This document shows positions 1 to 12,596 of a stretch of DNA of 64,000 bases, one piece after another; within the stretch, counting starts at the first letter, position 1, and each line of letters opens with the position of its first letter. This DNA comes from Sialis fuliginosa (taxonomy: Eukaryota > Arthropoda > Insecta > Megaloptera > Sialidae), in the NCBI GenBank assembly GCA_961205875.1, contig OY540821.1, positions 7,316,001-7,380,000 on the forward strand, written 5' to 3'. A model generated the notes under the pieces. It saw nothing but the letters and a program-made list of their open reading frames with translations, was not told the DNA's origin and searched no databases. A program made the position numbers and the translations under genes.

Positions 1-855
1 TTAATAAAATCAAGTTTTTCTAAAAAAAAAATTTATAGGTACCTACGATTTAAACAATTAAAATTGAAATAAGAAATTAAAATTATTTTGCATGCTCGAT
101 TTTAGTATGTGAAAGTAATTTTCTTGCTCGCTTAAAATGAATCATGCCCGAACTGCACTCAGGTCGGGTCATTTTCGCCAGTTTAGTATACCCGACCTGA
201 GCTTGGGGCTGGGCGTTAAGGGATTAATCTCGTAATAAAAAATATGGGCACAGTAGAAATTGTCAATCGAACAGTAGTATTTTTTTACTAGAGACGTAAC
301 TCTGAAATAACTTTGCGATATGGTGACGTAAGCCGAAACAGGAACGTTACTTGGGGTATGATTGCATGTACAGTGTTATAAATAATATTTTATGAAAAAA
401 ATATAGGTTTTATAATAGGCTATAGGACATAATATTCCCTATACAATTAAAATATAAAATTTTATATGTTTCATGTTCAGATATACATATCTCACCATCG
501 TTGTATTGAATTCAAAATTGAGTTTTAAGATTTTTTTAGATATAAAAAAAATTGTAAATAAATGTATAATGTATATAGTTTTCATTCCCTAAATATGTAT
601 TTAATTATTTTTTTGTATAATAACAGTATTACCTTATACGTAGTAGATTTTTTATGTAAAAAAATACTCAATTTATTATTAATAAATATCAAATCCTATT
701 TGATTATTTTTCTGCAAGTGTTATTTGACTGTATTGTTCTGATTGTTACATCGACCAATGTATCGGCACTCTTTACAGTGGATACCTTCAAAGCTCTTTG
801 TTCTAACTTATAACCACCAGATTAAGAATGTACATATGTAATTAAAAAGAAATTA
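1..855. other. AT-rich intergenic DNA, no gene seen
   Basis: No reading frame with coding character, splice structure or recognisable domain is visible on either strand. The 83-codon open frame at 562-813 is low-complexity (Leu/Ile/Asn/Tyr) and is explained by base composition. Confidence 0.6.
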
Positions 856-1089
856 TCTCCGATATTACAACATAACTAACAAAATTTGCTTGTTTAATGT
901 GATATTATCTATGGATTAGTTTTAGAATTTAGAGCAGTGATACTTCAACTTATTATAACACAGTTTGCGACTCTGGTCGTACAAGATAATTTTCATAAAC
1001 TCCGAGAGAACTGTCATATAAGTTTGATATCCCATTTGAAAGTGCTTACAAGCTAACAAATTTTGCTAGCTCAGCTGTAATATCGGACA
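856..1089. mobile_element. MITE, 3-bp-TSD family A, copy 1
   Basis: About 234 bp with degenerate terminal inverted repeats (left tctccgatatta, right ending tatcggaca). It is flanked on both sides by TTA. The inside shares long stretches with the elements at 40440-40708 and 42976-43294, including 'gtgatacttcaactta' and a subterminal 'gaaagtgcttacaagc' followed by 'gctagct'. A 3-bp TTA duplication is typical of PIF/Harbinger elements. The superfamily is inferred, since no transposase is present. Confidence 0.7.
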
Positions 1090-1092
1090 TTA

Positions 1093-3628
1093 ATGTACCT
1101 ATATTATAATAAACGTAAATTAATTTGATTTTTCATCCTATATAATTGTGTTCTATATTTTTAAGTAATAACTCACTTATTTATTTTCATCACTATATAT
1201 AAAATCTCTACACGAAACTGTGCCAAATTGTTTATTATTAGTATATATTATAGTTATTATACCATATAAAATTATATCTTAAATACGCTTTTTATCATTT
1301 GGAAATAATGATTGTATTTTGTATATATTATAATGTAATCAATTTAAAGTGACCTATTATTATAATGGAAATTATTCGTTGGTAAATGTAGATATTTTGT
1401 AGAAATTATTATAATTTTACAATTTGTTAATGAAAATGTGTAAAAAATTAATTATAAGTGATATCGTTTAAATAAAAATATTGCATATGTAATTTGTGTT
1501 ATATTTTATAAACCTATCTATATTCCTGTTTGTTAAATATACGTATGCATGCGTGACAAAGTGTGACAAGGAAGGAGAAGGGGGTAAGATAATATGTGAC
1601 ATCATAGACATAGAGAATGGACAGTGCATTCTGTATTAACTCAATGGTGTAACATCTGTTCAAAAAGTGAGAGAGAGATGCAGTGTAGTTTGGAATATAT
1701 CTATATCTTTTTCTAAGAATTTGATTGGTAGCTTACTACAGTTCAGGTGCAATAAGTTTTTTATTAGAAAAGTAAATAATATAAACAATAAACATACTAT
1801 AATGGTTCATATTTCATCGAGGAAAAAAAAACATCAATTGATCTGATAGAAATTTGCAAAATTATGAACGGATATTCCGGGAAAATAACATTTTTGCTAC
1901 CAAAAATATTAAATATATATTAATAAAAAATAGTTTGAAATCAATTCCCATGTGGTTGCTACAAAATGATGAGATGGATTGCATTTACAAACAGCTCATT
2001 TACTTCACAAAATTTTAAATATTTTTTTTGATATTTGGATACATTACGAAGCTACGAAAAAGGAAGAACAAGATATTAAAATTGAGTCAAAAAATTTGAA
2101 ACTTATATTATTTAGAAATCAATAATTGTTTTTTTTTTTAAATAAATTTTTTTATAACGTTAATTTTTTTTTATTTTTTAACCTCTTTATATATAGGTAT
2201 CTATGAATATTTTTAATTTTCGGGGCCAAGAATGAAATAGTTACACTCCTGTTTAAAAAAAGGACAAGTATATTCCAAACCTGTTTCTATCTCTTTCTTT
2301 TGACACGATTCAGATTCAACTTTTTTTTCAAATCGAAATCTATATTTTTTGTTGCAGATTCATAATTTAAGAGATAAAATATACAAATTTTGCTCGAAAC
2401 ATTTTTTTTTTTTTGAAAATGTCCATTTTTTATGATAAGGAGCAAACCAAAGAGACATTTCTGGATTTTCCATAATTTTTTAATTAAAGCAACAATTAAA
2501 GCGTCAGGTAATATTATTTTTATGTTCAGGAAACATAAATCTATCGATTAGAAAAGATTTTTAACGGGCAGCTATAATCACATCGGCCATTTTTTTTACA
2601 TGTTTAGATTGCTATAAAAAAATAAAGCAACAATTAAGGCATCAGATATTTATATTGCGATTAATAAAATAACAAATTTTATAAATATCCGACGAGATGC
2701 CCTATCTAAAGGCAACGTCCTAGGATCATATATCCCAATTAACAAATTTCAAAACAAATTTTGCGGGCTGCTTTGATGACCAAATTTGGTCGCTGCCTCC
2801 ATATCTATAATATAATTTCTCAGAATAATTCCAATTTTCAACTTCCGATCTACCGTTTGGACTGCGAAGATATTCATAAACTTTACAATGAAATTACCTA
2901 TTTGTACAACTAAAATTCAAATGTCCCCTCCCCGTTATTTCCACAGTGCACTTCATTCATCACAATAGACGAATAGGGAACAAATAACTGTTTGACAGTA
3001 CGAAACGTTAGTGTACTGAGATTAAGGGTGCTTTAAGAACCGTCTCAGCTGGGTACCGCTCTTCAGCGACGCTAATTCGTTTCAAGTTTGGCCACAAATG
3101 TGTTACAAGTTCTTTTGTTAGTTGATTATTGTTGACACTTAGCTTACATATAGGATTATGTGTACTTACTTATTTACGGAATTTCCAAGTGTGTCACAAA
3201 TTTGATTATTCTCAGTTCGACTGGTTTTTTGTGTAAATACTATGTGTATTATTTTTTTATGGTCAATTACTGTATTGAGTACCTCTTTAACAAAAGCAGA
3301 ATGATGTGTTTAGCTTTTAAATGAAATTATAATAGTAAATATTTAAGTTTTTCTTTTTTTCTTTCTTGCAGTTGCATTAGTTGAATATTAATGTGGTTTA
3401 GAAAAAAAAAGTTAAATTTTTTTACGAAAATATGTAAATGTAATGTGCTTTAAATGTAATGCCTGGTTTCACAAACGATCGGTATCTGACAGTTATAGAT
3501 AAATCGTTGTTTGACAATCTGAACCCTTTATTATTTTATATTTCTGAATATTTTCATGAATTCTTGTACAGATATACATATATGTATTTATACCAAATTT
3601 TACAAATGATATATAGTCTTTCTGTCAC
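1093..3628. other. Intergenic DNA, no gene supported
   Basis: AT-rich sequence without a convincing gene. A short direct repeat ('aaagcaacaattaa') occurs near 2487 and 2624. A GC-elevated patch at about 3000-3170 carries an open frame of about 50 codons on the minus strand with no ATG and no clear splice sites. It could be a decayed repeat or a small exon. Confidence 0.5.
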
Positions 3629-3808
3629 CGGTGGCGTAGCCAGCGGGGTCCAAGGGGTCAGGTCCACCCGTAGTGTTATAATATAATCAATCAGAGGCCA
3701 GATGGTTATACCATATAATATGTATGTAAAATCTATATGTTATATGCCAATGTCTCTCGTAAAAAAATTGCCCCCCTTCCCTTAACAAAAATCCTGGTTA
3801 CGCCACTG
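3629..3808. mobile_element. hAT-like MITE (GTGGCGTA termini)
   Basis: A 180-bp element with inverted termini cggtggcgtagccag and ctggttacgccactg. It is bounded by an exact 8-bp direct repeat, tctgtcac (3621-3628 and 3809-3816), the target-site size of hAT transposons. It has no coding capacity. Related ends occur at 18905-19340, 53272-53544 and 54050-54210. Confidence 0.85.
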
Positions 3809-3929
3809 TCTGTCACCCTAATTGTTTTGTTGTGAAATTAATTTACGTCAATAACATATGGTTAATAAAATCGTCGAATGTAAAAGATATTTTATTAATA
3901 GAAAGCACAATACTTTTTATAACTAAAAA

Positions 3930-4390
3930 AAAATGTCGAGTGCGAGTTGAACCTCGCGTATTAATGTCCCGTACGGTAGGTTTAAATTTAAGTTAAGAAC
4001 CAATTTAGATTAAGTAGTTTAAATATTATCGAAAAGGTTAAATAAACACAATATACCAGATTTTAATTATTTTCAAAAAAATACGTTATTGTTCCCAGTT
4101 CCCAAATTTTTCAGACTTTTTTCACTATTACTTTCGGAGATAAAGATTTTTTTGAAAATTTGTATAACAAAGATTTGTATACTTACAAAATGTTTCGATT
4201 TTTATATTTCTTTCATTTGATACCCCATTCACCGGGACTAAATAAATATATTTTTTTTAAAACCAACAGTTCAGTTATTAGGTTAGGCTGTTACAGACAG
4301 ACAGACACAGTGTTGATTCCATAACTTTTCCATTTTTACTATTTCTGTACGGAATACTATAAAGCACCTCGAAGTCGGAGATAACTATCT
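3930..4390. repeat. Degenerate interspersed repeat
   Basis: Contains 'gagttgaacctcgcg', 'gtcccgtacggtagg', an 'acagacagacagaca' stretch and 'ctgtacggaatac'. Fragments of the same sentence recur at about 7525-7565 and 16690-16745, so this is a dispersed repeat. The class is not determined. Confidence 0.4.
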
Positions 4391-4504
4391 ATGAATGCTT
4401 GGTAACTATCGTTTGTAAAACCGAACATTAATTTTTAAAAATCATTCTTACAAATTGTCGTTAAAACTTTCTTGCATTCCAATTTTTTTAAATATTTCAA
4501 TGAC

Positions 4505-4690
4505 ATATTATAGACTAGCTATTACCCACGACCTCATTTGCGTGGAATTTGTATTTCTTTTTAATCTAATCAATTCATCGGGATATACAAAGTTGCATAT
4601 ATCCTCCCTCAGAATGCAAGTTATCTCCCTGCCAAATTTCATAAAGATGGTTTATCCGTGAAAAGGTAACAAGCCGACAGAGTTACTTTT
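4505..4690 (+). repeat. LINE/SINE-type 3' tail
   Basis: Contains 'ctccctgccaaatttcat' followed by 'ggtaacaagccgacagag', preceded by 'gcgtggaatttg' and 'atctaatcaatt'. The same ordered motifs recur at 31470-31605 and 35005-35120, and partial versions occur near 33400 and 47900. The short open frame here is a by-product of the repeat. Confidence 0.55.
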
Positions 4691-4725
4691 GCATTTATAA
4701 TATTGTTGGCATGAATTAGAGTCGA

Positions 4726-4937
4726 TCCAGACTATCGAGCCGGTCTCAGACCAGTCTCGGTCCGATCCATGCCAGGTTCGATCACACTCCATTCAAATAT
4801 TCTTTGCACTATACTGTATCGGAGCGAGATTGAACCCGAGAACTGACCGATACCTTTGGTAGAATGATTTAATTGTTTATTGTTTATTTATATTTGATTG
4901 GGGCAAGACCGGACCGAAACCGGATTGATAGTCTGGA
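4726..4937. mobile_element. MITE with TCCAGACTATC termini
   Basis: A 212-bp segment bounded by an exact 11-bp inverted repeat (tccagactatc / gatagtctgga), with further complementary GGTCTC/GACCGG stretches inside. A related fragment containing 'atactgtatcggagcg' lies at about 49985-50005 in the Mohawk intron. No clean target duplication was found. Confidence 0.6.
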
Positions 4938-6147
4938 TTGGTCCTTATTATCGACAAGTAACAAATACACTGTTCATTAAAACGAGTTCTAAGAAATACA
5001 TTATTATAAACACAACAAGTAACCATTGAATAGTGGCGCAATGACTACAGGAAACCGCCGTAAGGGTTAAATAATATTTACTTGAATCTTTTCATTTGTA
5101 CACAATAGTCTACATGCTACAGTGATCGATAAGTTCAATTCAACGATCAAGTACAATAAAAACATAACAATAATGTGAGAAAAACTAAATATATACACCT
5201 ATTAAATTAATTTTGTAACCCTTAAAGTTCAAATTATGATTTTGATTATAAAAAATGAATGTGTTGTATAGATCAAGGGTGGACAAACTATATATATAGG
5301 GGGCGCGACAAATGATGCGAAAGATGATGATAAAGTTACGTTTAAGATTATCGGATGTTGAGTCAGAAAATCAAAAATATATTTCATATTATATCGAAAA
5401 CAATATTTTCTTAATTTAAAGGGGAAAGCCACTGTGACGGGTCAAAAGTTGGTAATGCTTGGGAATTTTTTTCATAAGTATAACTAATTATTTTAAAATA
5501 TATATCGAATAAAGGATATTTTATTAAGTATGTATTCAACTTATTACAATACAAATTTTTATTGAAAAATATTAAAAATTTATGAGCCTAACGGGGAGAA
5601 GTGACATTCCAAAAAAAATTTTTTTTAAGATATCTTACGTCAAAATTATACAGATTTTTTTTTGTACAGCATTCAATTTCCTATAATATAAGTCTGCATA
5701 TGTCTTTTTGACGTTTACATAAATTAAGATTTAGATTAAAGTTATCAAAATATTAAAAATAAGTATAAGAAAAATAATCAGGTGCGTCTCAAGAAAAATT
5801 GCAAACTAATATTTTTTAGTAAAATTGTATAAAAATTAAATGGTTAACCAATGCCAGGCAATTTATCTGAATACTTTATTGGTTTTTATTTAAAATGTCC
5901 AATTTTTGGGGATTCTACGAATGTGTATTATGTTTTTGACATTATTAGAACATTAAAAAACTAATATTTATAATACAAAGGTGAGTTTTATCTCTGACAA
6001 ATCCCATTGAAATTTTTCATATATTAAAAACTATTTAAAAACATATTAAAGAACATGGAATTCATGGTTCTCCATACCGATATTATTTTATGTTTTCCAC
6101 TTACATACTACCTTTGCATGTATGAAGGACACAAATACATTAACTTT
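4938..6147. other. Intergenic DNA, no gene seen
   Basis: AT-rich and non-coding as far as can be judged. Around 5270-5320, 'agggtggacaaacta' and 'gggggcgcgaca' resemble a decayed hAT terminus. The minus-strand open frame at 5229-5432 crosses this and has no domain. Confidence 0.5.
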
Positions 6148-6394
6148 GGGTTGCACAAAGTAAAATTAATCACAATTAGTTAATCAATTGTTTTAAAATC
6201 ATCATTACGTCAATTCTAAAACAAATCACTCGAAAACAATCACGGTTATGATATATGAATTTTATAATGTTAAAAAATTATCATATTTAGTGAATTTTTC
6301 ATTTACAAATTGAGATTAACTTTATAATTAACATTAATCATGGTTTAAAAACAACTGATTAACTAATTGTGGTTAATTTTGCTTTATGTAACCC
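6148..6394. mobile_element. MITE with about 38-bp inverted repeats
   Basis: The left end begins gggttgcacaaagtaaaatt. The right end finishes aattttgctttatgtaaccc. The arms continue as 'aatcacaattagttaatca' and 'tgattaactaattgtggtt'. It has no coding capacity, and a target duplication could not be assigned. Confidence 0.75.
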
Positions 6395-6798
6395 GAGGTA
6401 ATTGTCATGGGTGCATTTTGTATTAAACTAAATAATCTTTAACAAAATGTGTACCTATTACCAACCCTGATAATATAATACCAATGAGCACCTCTATCAT
6501 ACACAAAACATTCAAATACAGCATCGAACAAAAACCCCAAATCGTCACGTTTATTCTTTCAGCTCAATAATTCACAGTACACGTTAATTGTAACGTGCTA
6601 AAGTTGCTGTATGTGTGCGTATGTATGTACATACATATGTATGTGTATGTATTACTGTAACCAAGTGTGTAAACATGAATGGGAATGCTCCACGAAGCGT
6701 GCTTGGCCCACCCGCGGTATTAACGTACATTCACACTACATACACAATACAGAGTGTCGACTGTATTATTGGTACATTATCGTGACATTAAGGTATAT

Positions 6799-7192
6799 CC
6801 CCTATATCCAAGTTGATTAAGACATAGGGCATTTAACATGGGGACAATTAGAAATGTTGTAGTAACCTTTGGTCAAATTTAACGATGTTGATTGGTGCAT
6901 TTTGAAATGCCGCCTCGAAACTAACTGATAAATTTTAAATTAATCAACAGTATTTTGTTTTCAACTTTAATAAAGATTAAAATACATTAATGAAATTAAA
7001 GTAAGCATCCTAGATAAAATTATAATAATATTTTTTGGCAGATATAAATTTGAAAACAAAATACTAATTACTATTTTATTAAATTTTGTGGCGGCATTTC
7101 AAAATGAACCAATCACACATCGTTAAATTTATAAAGACTTCTAATTGCCCCCATGTTAAATTTCCTATGCTTAATCAACTTGGAATACACTG
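6799..7192. mobile_element. TA-flanked foldback MITE, family B, copy 1
   Basis: About 394 bp. The right end (ttggaatacactg then TA) and most of the interior match 9228-9614, with the central part inverted relative to it. Conserved blocks include 'gcatttcaaaatg', 'gaaaacaaaatact' and 'gttaaatttcctatg'. The left terminus is eroded. A TA target and CAGTG end suggest a Tc1/mariner-derived MITE (inference). Confidence 0.75.
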
Positions 7193-8130
7193 TATATATA
7201 AAAAATGAATGTTCTTTTGTATGTGACTAATAGACTCGGGAATTACTGAATCGATTTCAATGCGGTTTTCACCAATGTATATATATCGTATATTATATTG
7301 ATCAACAAGCCTTGGCGGAGTCTTAAATGAAGTTATAATTTGTATCTTGACCCAGTGTTAGCTAGCATTGGCGCAAGCCTGGACTAACCGTGGCCTCTTT
7401 GTAATTTCCTACATGGGAAGACGCGGTAAGGGACTTTACTTTATACTATGTATAGATAATCTAGATATTATTTGTATAGAAAAACATAATTGAAAAACAA
7501 GAGGCAATTTTATTTTATTTTTTTAAGCGCGTCGCGTACTAGTGTTCCGTACCGTAAAGTTTTATTTTTAATTATTCCATTATTTGGTCGAAATTTTTTT
7601 TCCAATGGCTCGTGGTATGATGTAAGGCCCATGACCAAATTCTTAATTACAATCACAAATACAGTAAGTACATATAATTTAAAAAAAATATTTTAAACAT
7701 GTCAAACTACGCCACTGGTTCAAGTATAATATAAATAGAAGTTATAATGAAGTACACTTTCAATAATTTGTTAGTAGCATTACAATAGATTTCTTTGATT
7801 TGTATGCAATACAAAAAAATGCAACCATGCAAAAAAAAAATACACAAAACTATGTATTACTTTCAGATGCGTGCGTTTATTTATTATTAGAAAATAAATG
7901 CAGAATTAAAAAATCAAAAGATTACAGTACTTTACACCTTTACTTATATACAGTGTGTCCCTGGATAGATATTAGTATACTAGTTTTTGGTTTAGACAAA
8001 TTATTTTTTTATGAAATGAGTAGTAGTTTATAGATTTTGTTTCTATTAAGTATTAATCAACATAATTGTCATAAACTCCACAAAAATCAACAAAATATGA
8101 AATCGGAGCTTTGTTTCAATTTAGCCAACC
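7193..8130. other. Intergenic DNA with repeat fragments
   Basis: No gene seen. A degenerate tail-like repeat ('gggaattactgaatcgattt') is at about 7235-7260. The dispersed repeat seen at 3930 recurs near 7525-7565 ('gtgttccgtaccgtaaag'). The open frames at 7490-7696 and 7800-8033 are low-complexity and unsupported. Confidence 0.45.
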
Positions 8131-8702
8131 GGTACCTACTGTAAATTGGACCACGGGGTTGCTAATTTGGACCTTAATAGAATCTTAACTAAAATATACC
8201 TGTAAACAAAACACAATATATATTTATGAATTACAGACTATCAAACAATTATTTATCATAAGTATTAAAACAAGAATTATTATTGATACAAGTTTCATGA
8301 TTCCAGTTATGGCAACTACGTACAGTCCATTTTAACCAACAGTGTGAGAAGTGAGAAAATAAATCTAACAAAAACATAACCTATCAAAGTCGCCAATCAA
8401 TCCATGACAGTTAATTGTTGATAAATTGCTGCTGCAAACTATAAATTAAAAACGCTGTATGCTTACCTTTGTACTAACTACACTCTTAGCACGAATCACT
8501 CAAAATTACATCTATAATCACTTATTTACATTTGCGGAAACAAAACAATAACATTCAACTTGTCAAGGAAAACAATATAGCTGATATACAATGAAGTTAG
8601 GCGCTTATCGCACGGTGTTGTCATTTAAGAATCAGAAAACTACTTTTCGAGATATAAGGGTGGTCCAATTTACCGAGTGGTCCAATATACCATACTTTCC
8701 CC
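8131..8702. mobile_element. Candidate MITE with TTGGACCAC termini
   Basis: The left side carries ggtacctactgtaaattgg then accac. The right side carries the inverted counterpart gtggtccaatttacc and gtggtccaatataccatac. Exact ends and target duplication are uncertain. The open frame at 8591-8851 overlaps the right arm and is not a gene. Confidence 0.4.
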
Positions 8703-9227
8703 TATATATAAGTAACACTACAATTAAAGTAAGAACTGTTTTTGGGAAGCATTTGTTGAAACACAATTTTTCAGCACAACGACCTGTGTGTATTATTAGT
8801 GTTTTCATCTTTACAGATATAATTAAATGTAATTGCCTTAAGTTACTATAAGCTAGATGATATCCGGTACCATAGGTGGGTCCCAGAATTTTTCCTCGAG
8901 GGGTTTTTTAATTTTAATTTTTTCTATAAAATTGTGATAATAAAAAATCTTCGTAGAACATCTCACCATTCAAAAAAAGTAATTCAATTAATTACAGTTA
9001 CAGAATAATTTATTTATTATTATTTTATATGAAGTAGTACGCCAGCATAGGACCTTAGAGTATGCAATGTTTTGTTCCCTTAATAATACTAAAAATACTG
9101 AAAAGTATTATATAATAATTAAATTTAGCAGTTTTTGAAGTCGCTTTTCTTTTTTTTCTTATAAAGTTTTTTATTAACTTGGCACTGACTTCCAAAACTG
9201 TTAAATTTAATTATTGTAATAGATATA

Positions 9228-9614
9228 CAGTGTATTCCAAATTGATTAAGACATAGGAAATTTAACAAGTGTTGTAGTAACCTTTGGTCAAATTTAACGA
9301 TGGTGATTGATGCATTTTGAAATGCCGCCACAAAATTTCATAAAATAGTACATAATTAGTATTTTGTTTTCAATTTATATCTGCCAAAAAATATTATTAT
9401 AATTTCATCTAGGATGCTTATTTTAATTTCATTATTGTATTTTATTGTTGAAAACAAAATACTGTTGATTAATTTAAAATTTATCAGTTAGTTTCGAGGC
9501 GGCATTTCAAAATGCACCAATCACACATCGTTAAATTTGACCAAAGGTTACTACAACACTTCTAATTGTCCCCATGTTAAATTTCCTATGTCTTAATCAA
9601 CTTAGAATACACTG
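9228..9614. mobile_element. TA-flanked foldback MITE, family B, copy 2
   Basis: 387 bp flanked by TA on both sides. Its termini are cagtgtattccaaattg and aacttagaatacactg. The arms are inverted over most of their length, with a 'ggcatttcaaaatgc' block in each arm. It shares sequence with 6799-7192. The minus-strand open frame at 9125-9331 is a shadow of this repeat. Confidence 0.85.
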
Positions 9615-10226
9615 TATACTTTTCAATGTTTTTAGGGTTTTTTAGGTCATTTTTTATTTTTCCTTTTTGAATAGCGTATCTCGAAGTCCATTTTCAGATT
9701 CTGATAAAATTTATATGGAATCATCTCGGAAGTATACTCTTTCAAACAAACAAAAATCGTCTAAATCGGTGCATATTTGTCGGAGTTATGTCGAACATAC
9801 ATAAATAAATATATATTGTCGATTTGAGAACCCCCTTTTTTATGTTAGTTAAAAAAATCATATTTACACTCTCAAATAAAATTTTGTGTGCGCCACTGTA
9901 GTAATTAAACGTGTACAAGAAAATGCTGACGAATGGTTGTTATGAAACTTATTAACATTTCGTGAAATGCTAATGTATTGTTTACTTCAAACATTCTGAG
10001 AATATAAAGAAAAACCAACTGTGAAATTATACGCCTTTTCATGCTTAGAAAGTACCTATAATTGTTTTATGTTTCTTTAGTCTATGAAAGAAACAGCTGT
10101 GAAAAATATAACCTTATTGTTTAATCTAATTGTAAGATGTACAGATATAATATGATGGTAGAGTGACAATGGTTCAGTTGTCAAAATAATTAAATCCAAA
10201 ATCAACTCGTTAATCTTCTTAATATA

Positions 10227-11023
10227 CAGTGCGTTCATGATGAAAGGAACAAATTCGTTTAAAATTAAGGTAATTATTTTGTGCAAAAACGCTCGGACAC
10301 GTCGATTAGTATTTTTAGTTACGGATTTTTTGACATAATAAAATTGTATACAGGGTGTCTCAAGAAGAACATATACAGTCATCATTGATTTTTTTAAATG
10401 AAACACCCTATATATTATGCCATTTTTGAATTATACGGTGTATTCTGAACACTTTTTGTACAACATATCATATCTCTAAAATCAGCGGTTTTCAGAATAA
10501 TGACGTTTGAAAATTGACATTTTGAAATACACACAAGTCAAATAAAATGTTTAAATTGAAAAAATAAACCTTGCACATTTTTTTAAAAGCCAACAAAAAC
10601 AACCTGGTGTTGCAAAAAAAAGAAAAATAAAAGAATGAAAAAAGTTTAATGTTTTTTTTTGCCATACCAGGATGTTTTTGTTGGCTTTTAAAAAAATGTT
10701 CAAGGTGTATTTTTTCAATTTAAACATTTTATTTGACTTGTGTGTATTTCAAAATGTCAATTTTCAAACGTCATTATTCCGAAAACCGCTGATTTTAGAG
10801 ATTAGAATACACCGTATAATTCAAAAATGGCATAATATATAAGATATTCCATTTAAAAAAATCAATGATGACTGTATATGTTCTTCTTGAGACACCCTGT
10901 ATACAATTTTCTTATGTCAAAAAATCCGCAACTAAAAATACTAATCGACGTGTCCGAGCGTTTTTGCACAAAATAATTACCTGAATTTTAAACGAATTTG
11001 TTTCTTTCATCATGAACGCACTG
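10227..11023. mobile_element. 797-bp near-perfect palindromic (foldback) element
   Basis: Flanked by TA on both sides, with termini cagtgcgttcatgatgaaag and ctttcatcatgaacgcactg. The two arms of about 390 bp are inverted copies almost to the centre near 10620-10645. Paired blocks include 'cggacacgtcgattagtat', 'gtatacagggtgtctc', 'tgccatttttgaatta' and 'ttgttggctttt'. TA target and CAGTG ends fit a Tc1/mariner-derived foldback MITE. No transposase is encoded, and the open frame at 10077-10406 is spurious. Confidence 0.9.
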
Positions 11024-11816
11024 TATATTATTTAAAACGTTGGTGAGTATGTATGTGATATCATCAAGCCTAAACCATTGGACGTATCGAAGCAATATTC
11101 ACACCATATGTTCGTTTTTTTTTAATAGATAATTATTATAATTACATTTATTTTAATATATCATACATGTAAAAATACATAGATATTATAGACAAAAAAA
11201 AGTCATTTTTGTATTAATTAATCTATTGTATCATAAATATAATAAAATTATTGAATACACAAAAATAACCTAAAAATGAATGAATATTATAGTGTTTCCC
11301 AAAAATTTATTACCCACCTTTTTTTAAATGAAACTGTATCGGAACACAAATCTATTTTTAAAATAATATCAAAAATATACCTTTAAATATTGAACAAAAA
11401 ATAAATAAAAACAATTGTATTTTTTAATAAAACCTAGATATTTTTATCATATTATTGATAAAGTTTGGAAAACACTTCTTTGTTATAAATTCGATATGTA
11501 TGATTGTTTTCTGGATAATTTTTGAAACATTTTTTTAAAAGAAATTCTTATATAAAACTTAATTATTATTTTGCTATCCAGTTCTGTTATCTATGTTTAT
11601 AAGTATTTCTTACATAAATAATCTTATAAAAAAATATTACAATACACAAATTATATTTAAAATATCATGTAGCAAATTATTTTTTCTGATTTAAATTAAT
11701 TTAAAATTATCAAAATTAATCATGTATTTTTTAAATATTTATTATTGTTGATTCACTTCTAGTAAAATTTTATATTTAGGGAATTATGGTTAAATAATAA
11801 AAAAAATATTATAAAG

Positions 11817-12052
11817 CAGTAGCAGACTAAGGTTGGAAGGGGGGTAACCCAAGGCCCCAAAGGGTAAGGGGGCACTGTGCGGCATGGTAAATAAAAATTG
11901 TGTGTCAAATAGGTATATTGACAAAAATGCTTTAAAAACAAAAAAAGTCTTCAGGTATTATGTGAACAATTTTAAAAATTAATAACGTGAAAATGGGAAG
12001 GCTCATAACTAACATTACGCCCCGAGTCACAACCTTCCTTAGTCCGCCACTG
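11817..12052. mobile_element. hAT-like MITE (GACTAAGG termini)
   Basis: 236 bp bounded by an exact 8-bp duplication, ttataaag. Termini are cagtagcagactaagg and ccttagtccgccactg. The inside is G-rich near the left end. Related termini occur at about 34214-34438 and 53557-53815. Confidence 0.85.
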
Positions 12053-12317
12053 TTATAAAGTTAAATGTAAATTTATAAATAAGAAAAATATATATTTACT
12101 ACATATTTTAAATATTTTTATAATAAAAGATAAGTAGGTACATAAATGGGCACATTCAGGATATTTTCAGGGGTGGAAATTATTGTACATATAAGCAATT
12201 TTTAAATATATAAAGAAATGTGCTTCTAAGGGGGAATAACCCCCACATTTTATATTTTGGTGCTCATGCATTTTTGAAAAAAAAAATTCTTGAGTCAAAA
12301 TTTACTGAATTTTGAAG

Positions 12318-12410
12318 CTAATATATACGCGCCAACACCAGGCACGCACTGTATTTGTACACTATGCGTGAAATATTGTACGTACCCCGTGTGGGCGCGT
12401 GTATATTAGC
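12318..12410. repeat. GC-rich inverted repeat hairpin
   Basis: 'gctaatatatacgcgcc' on the left pairs with 'gggcgcgtgtatattagc' on the right, about 50 bases apart. It could be a small MITE or a cruciform. No function is visible. Confidence 0.5.
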
Positions 12411-12596
12411 TCGTTTTTTTTTAAACATATAAAACTACAAGTTGATTATAATAAAAATATATAATAATATGGGCGCAAGCAGTATTTGTCCCTCTCCATA
12501 CAATTTATAAGATCCCACCGTGAAAAACACCCTGCCTACGCCCATGGTAATTGGTTATACTTTTTATAAAATTTTATAAAACTATTTTAGTTTTAA

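Noticed and set aside
10077-10406. 109-codon minus-strand frame
   Set aside because: Falls largely in the left arm of the 797-bp palindrome, so it is transposon sequence.
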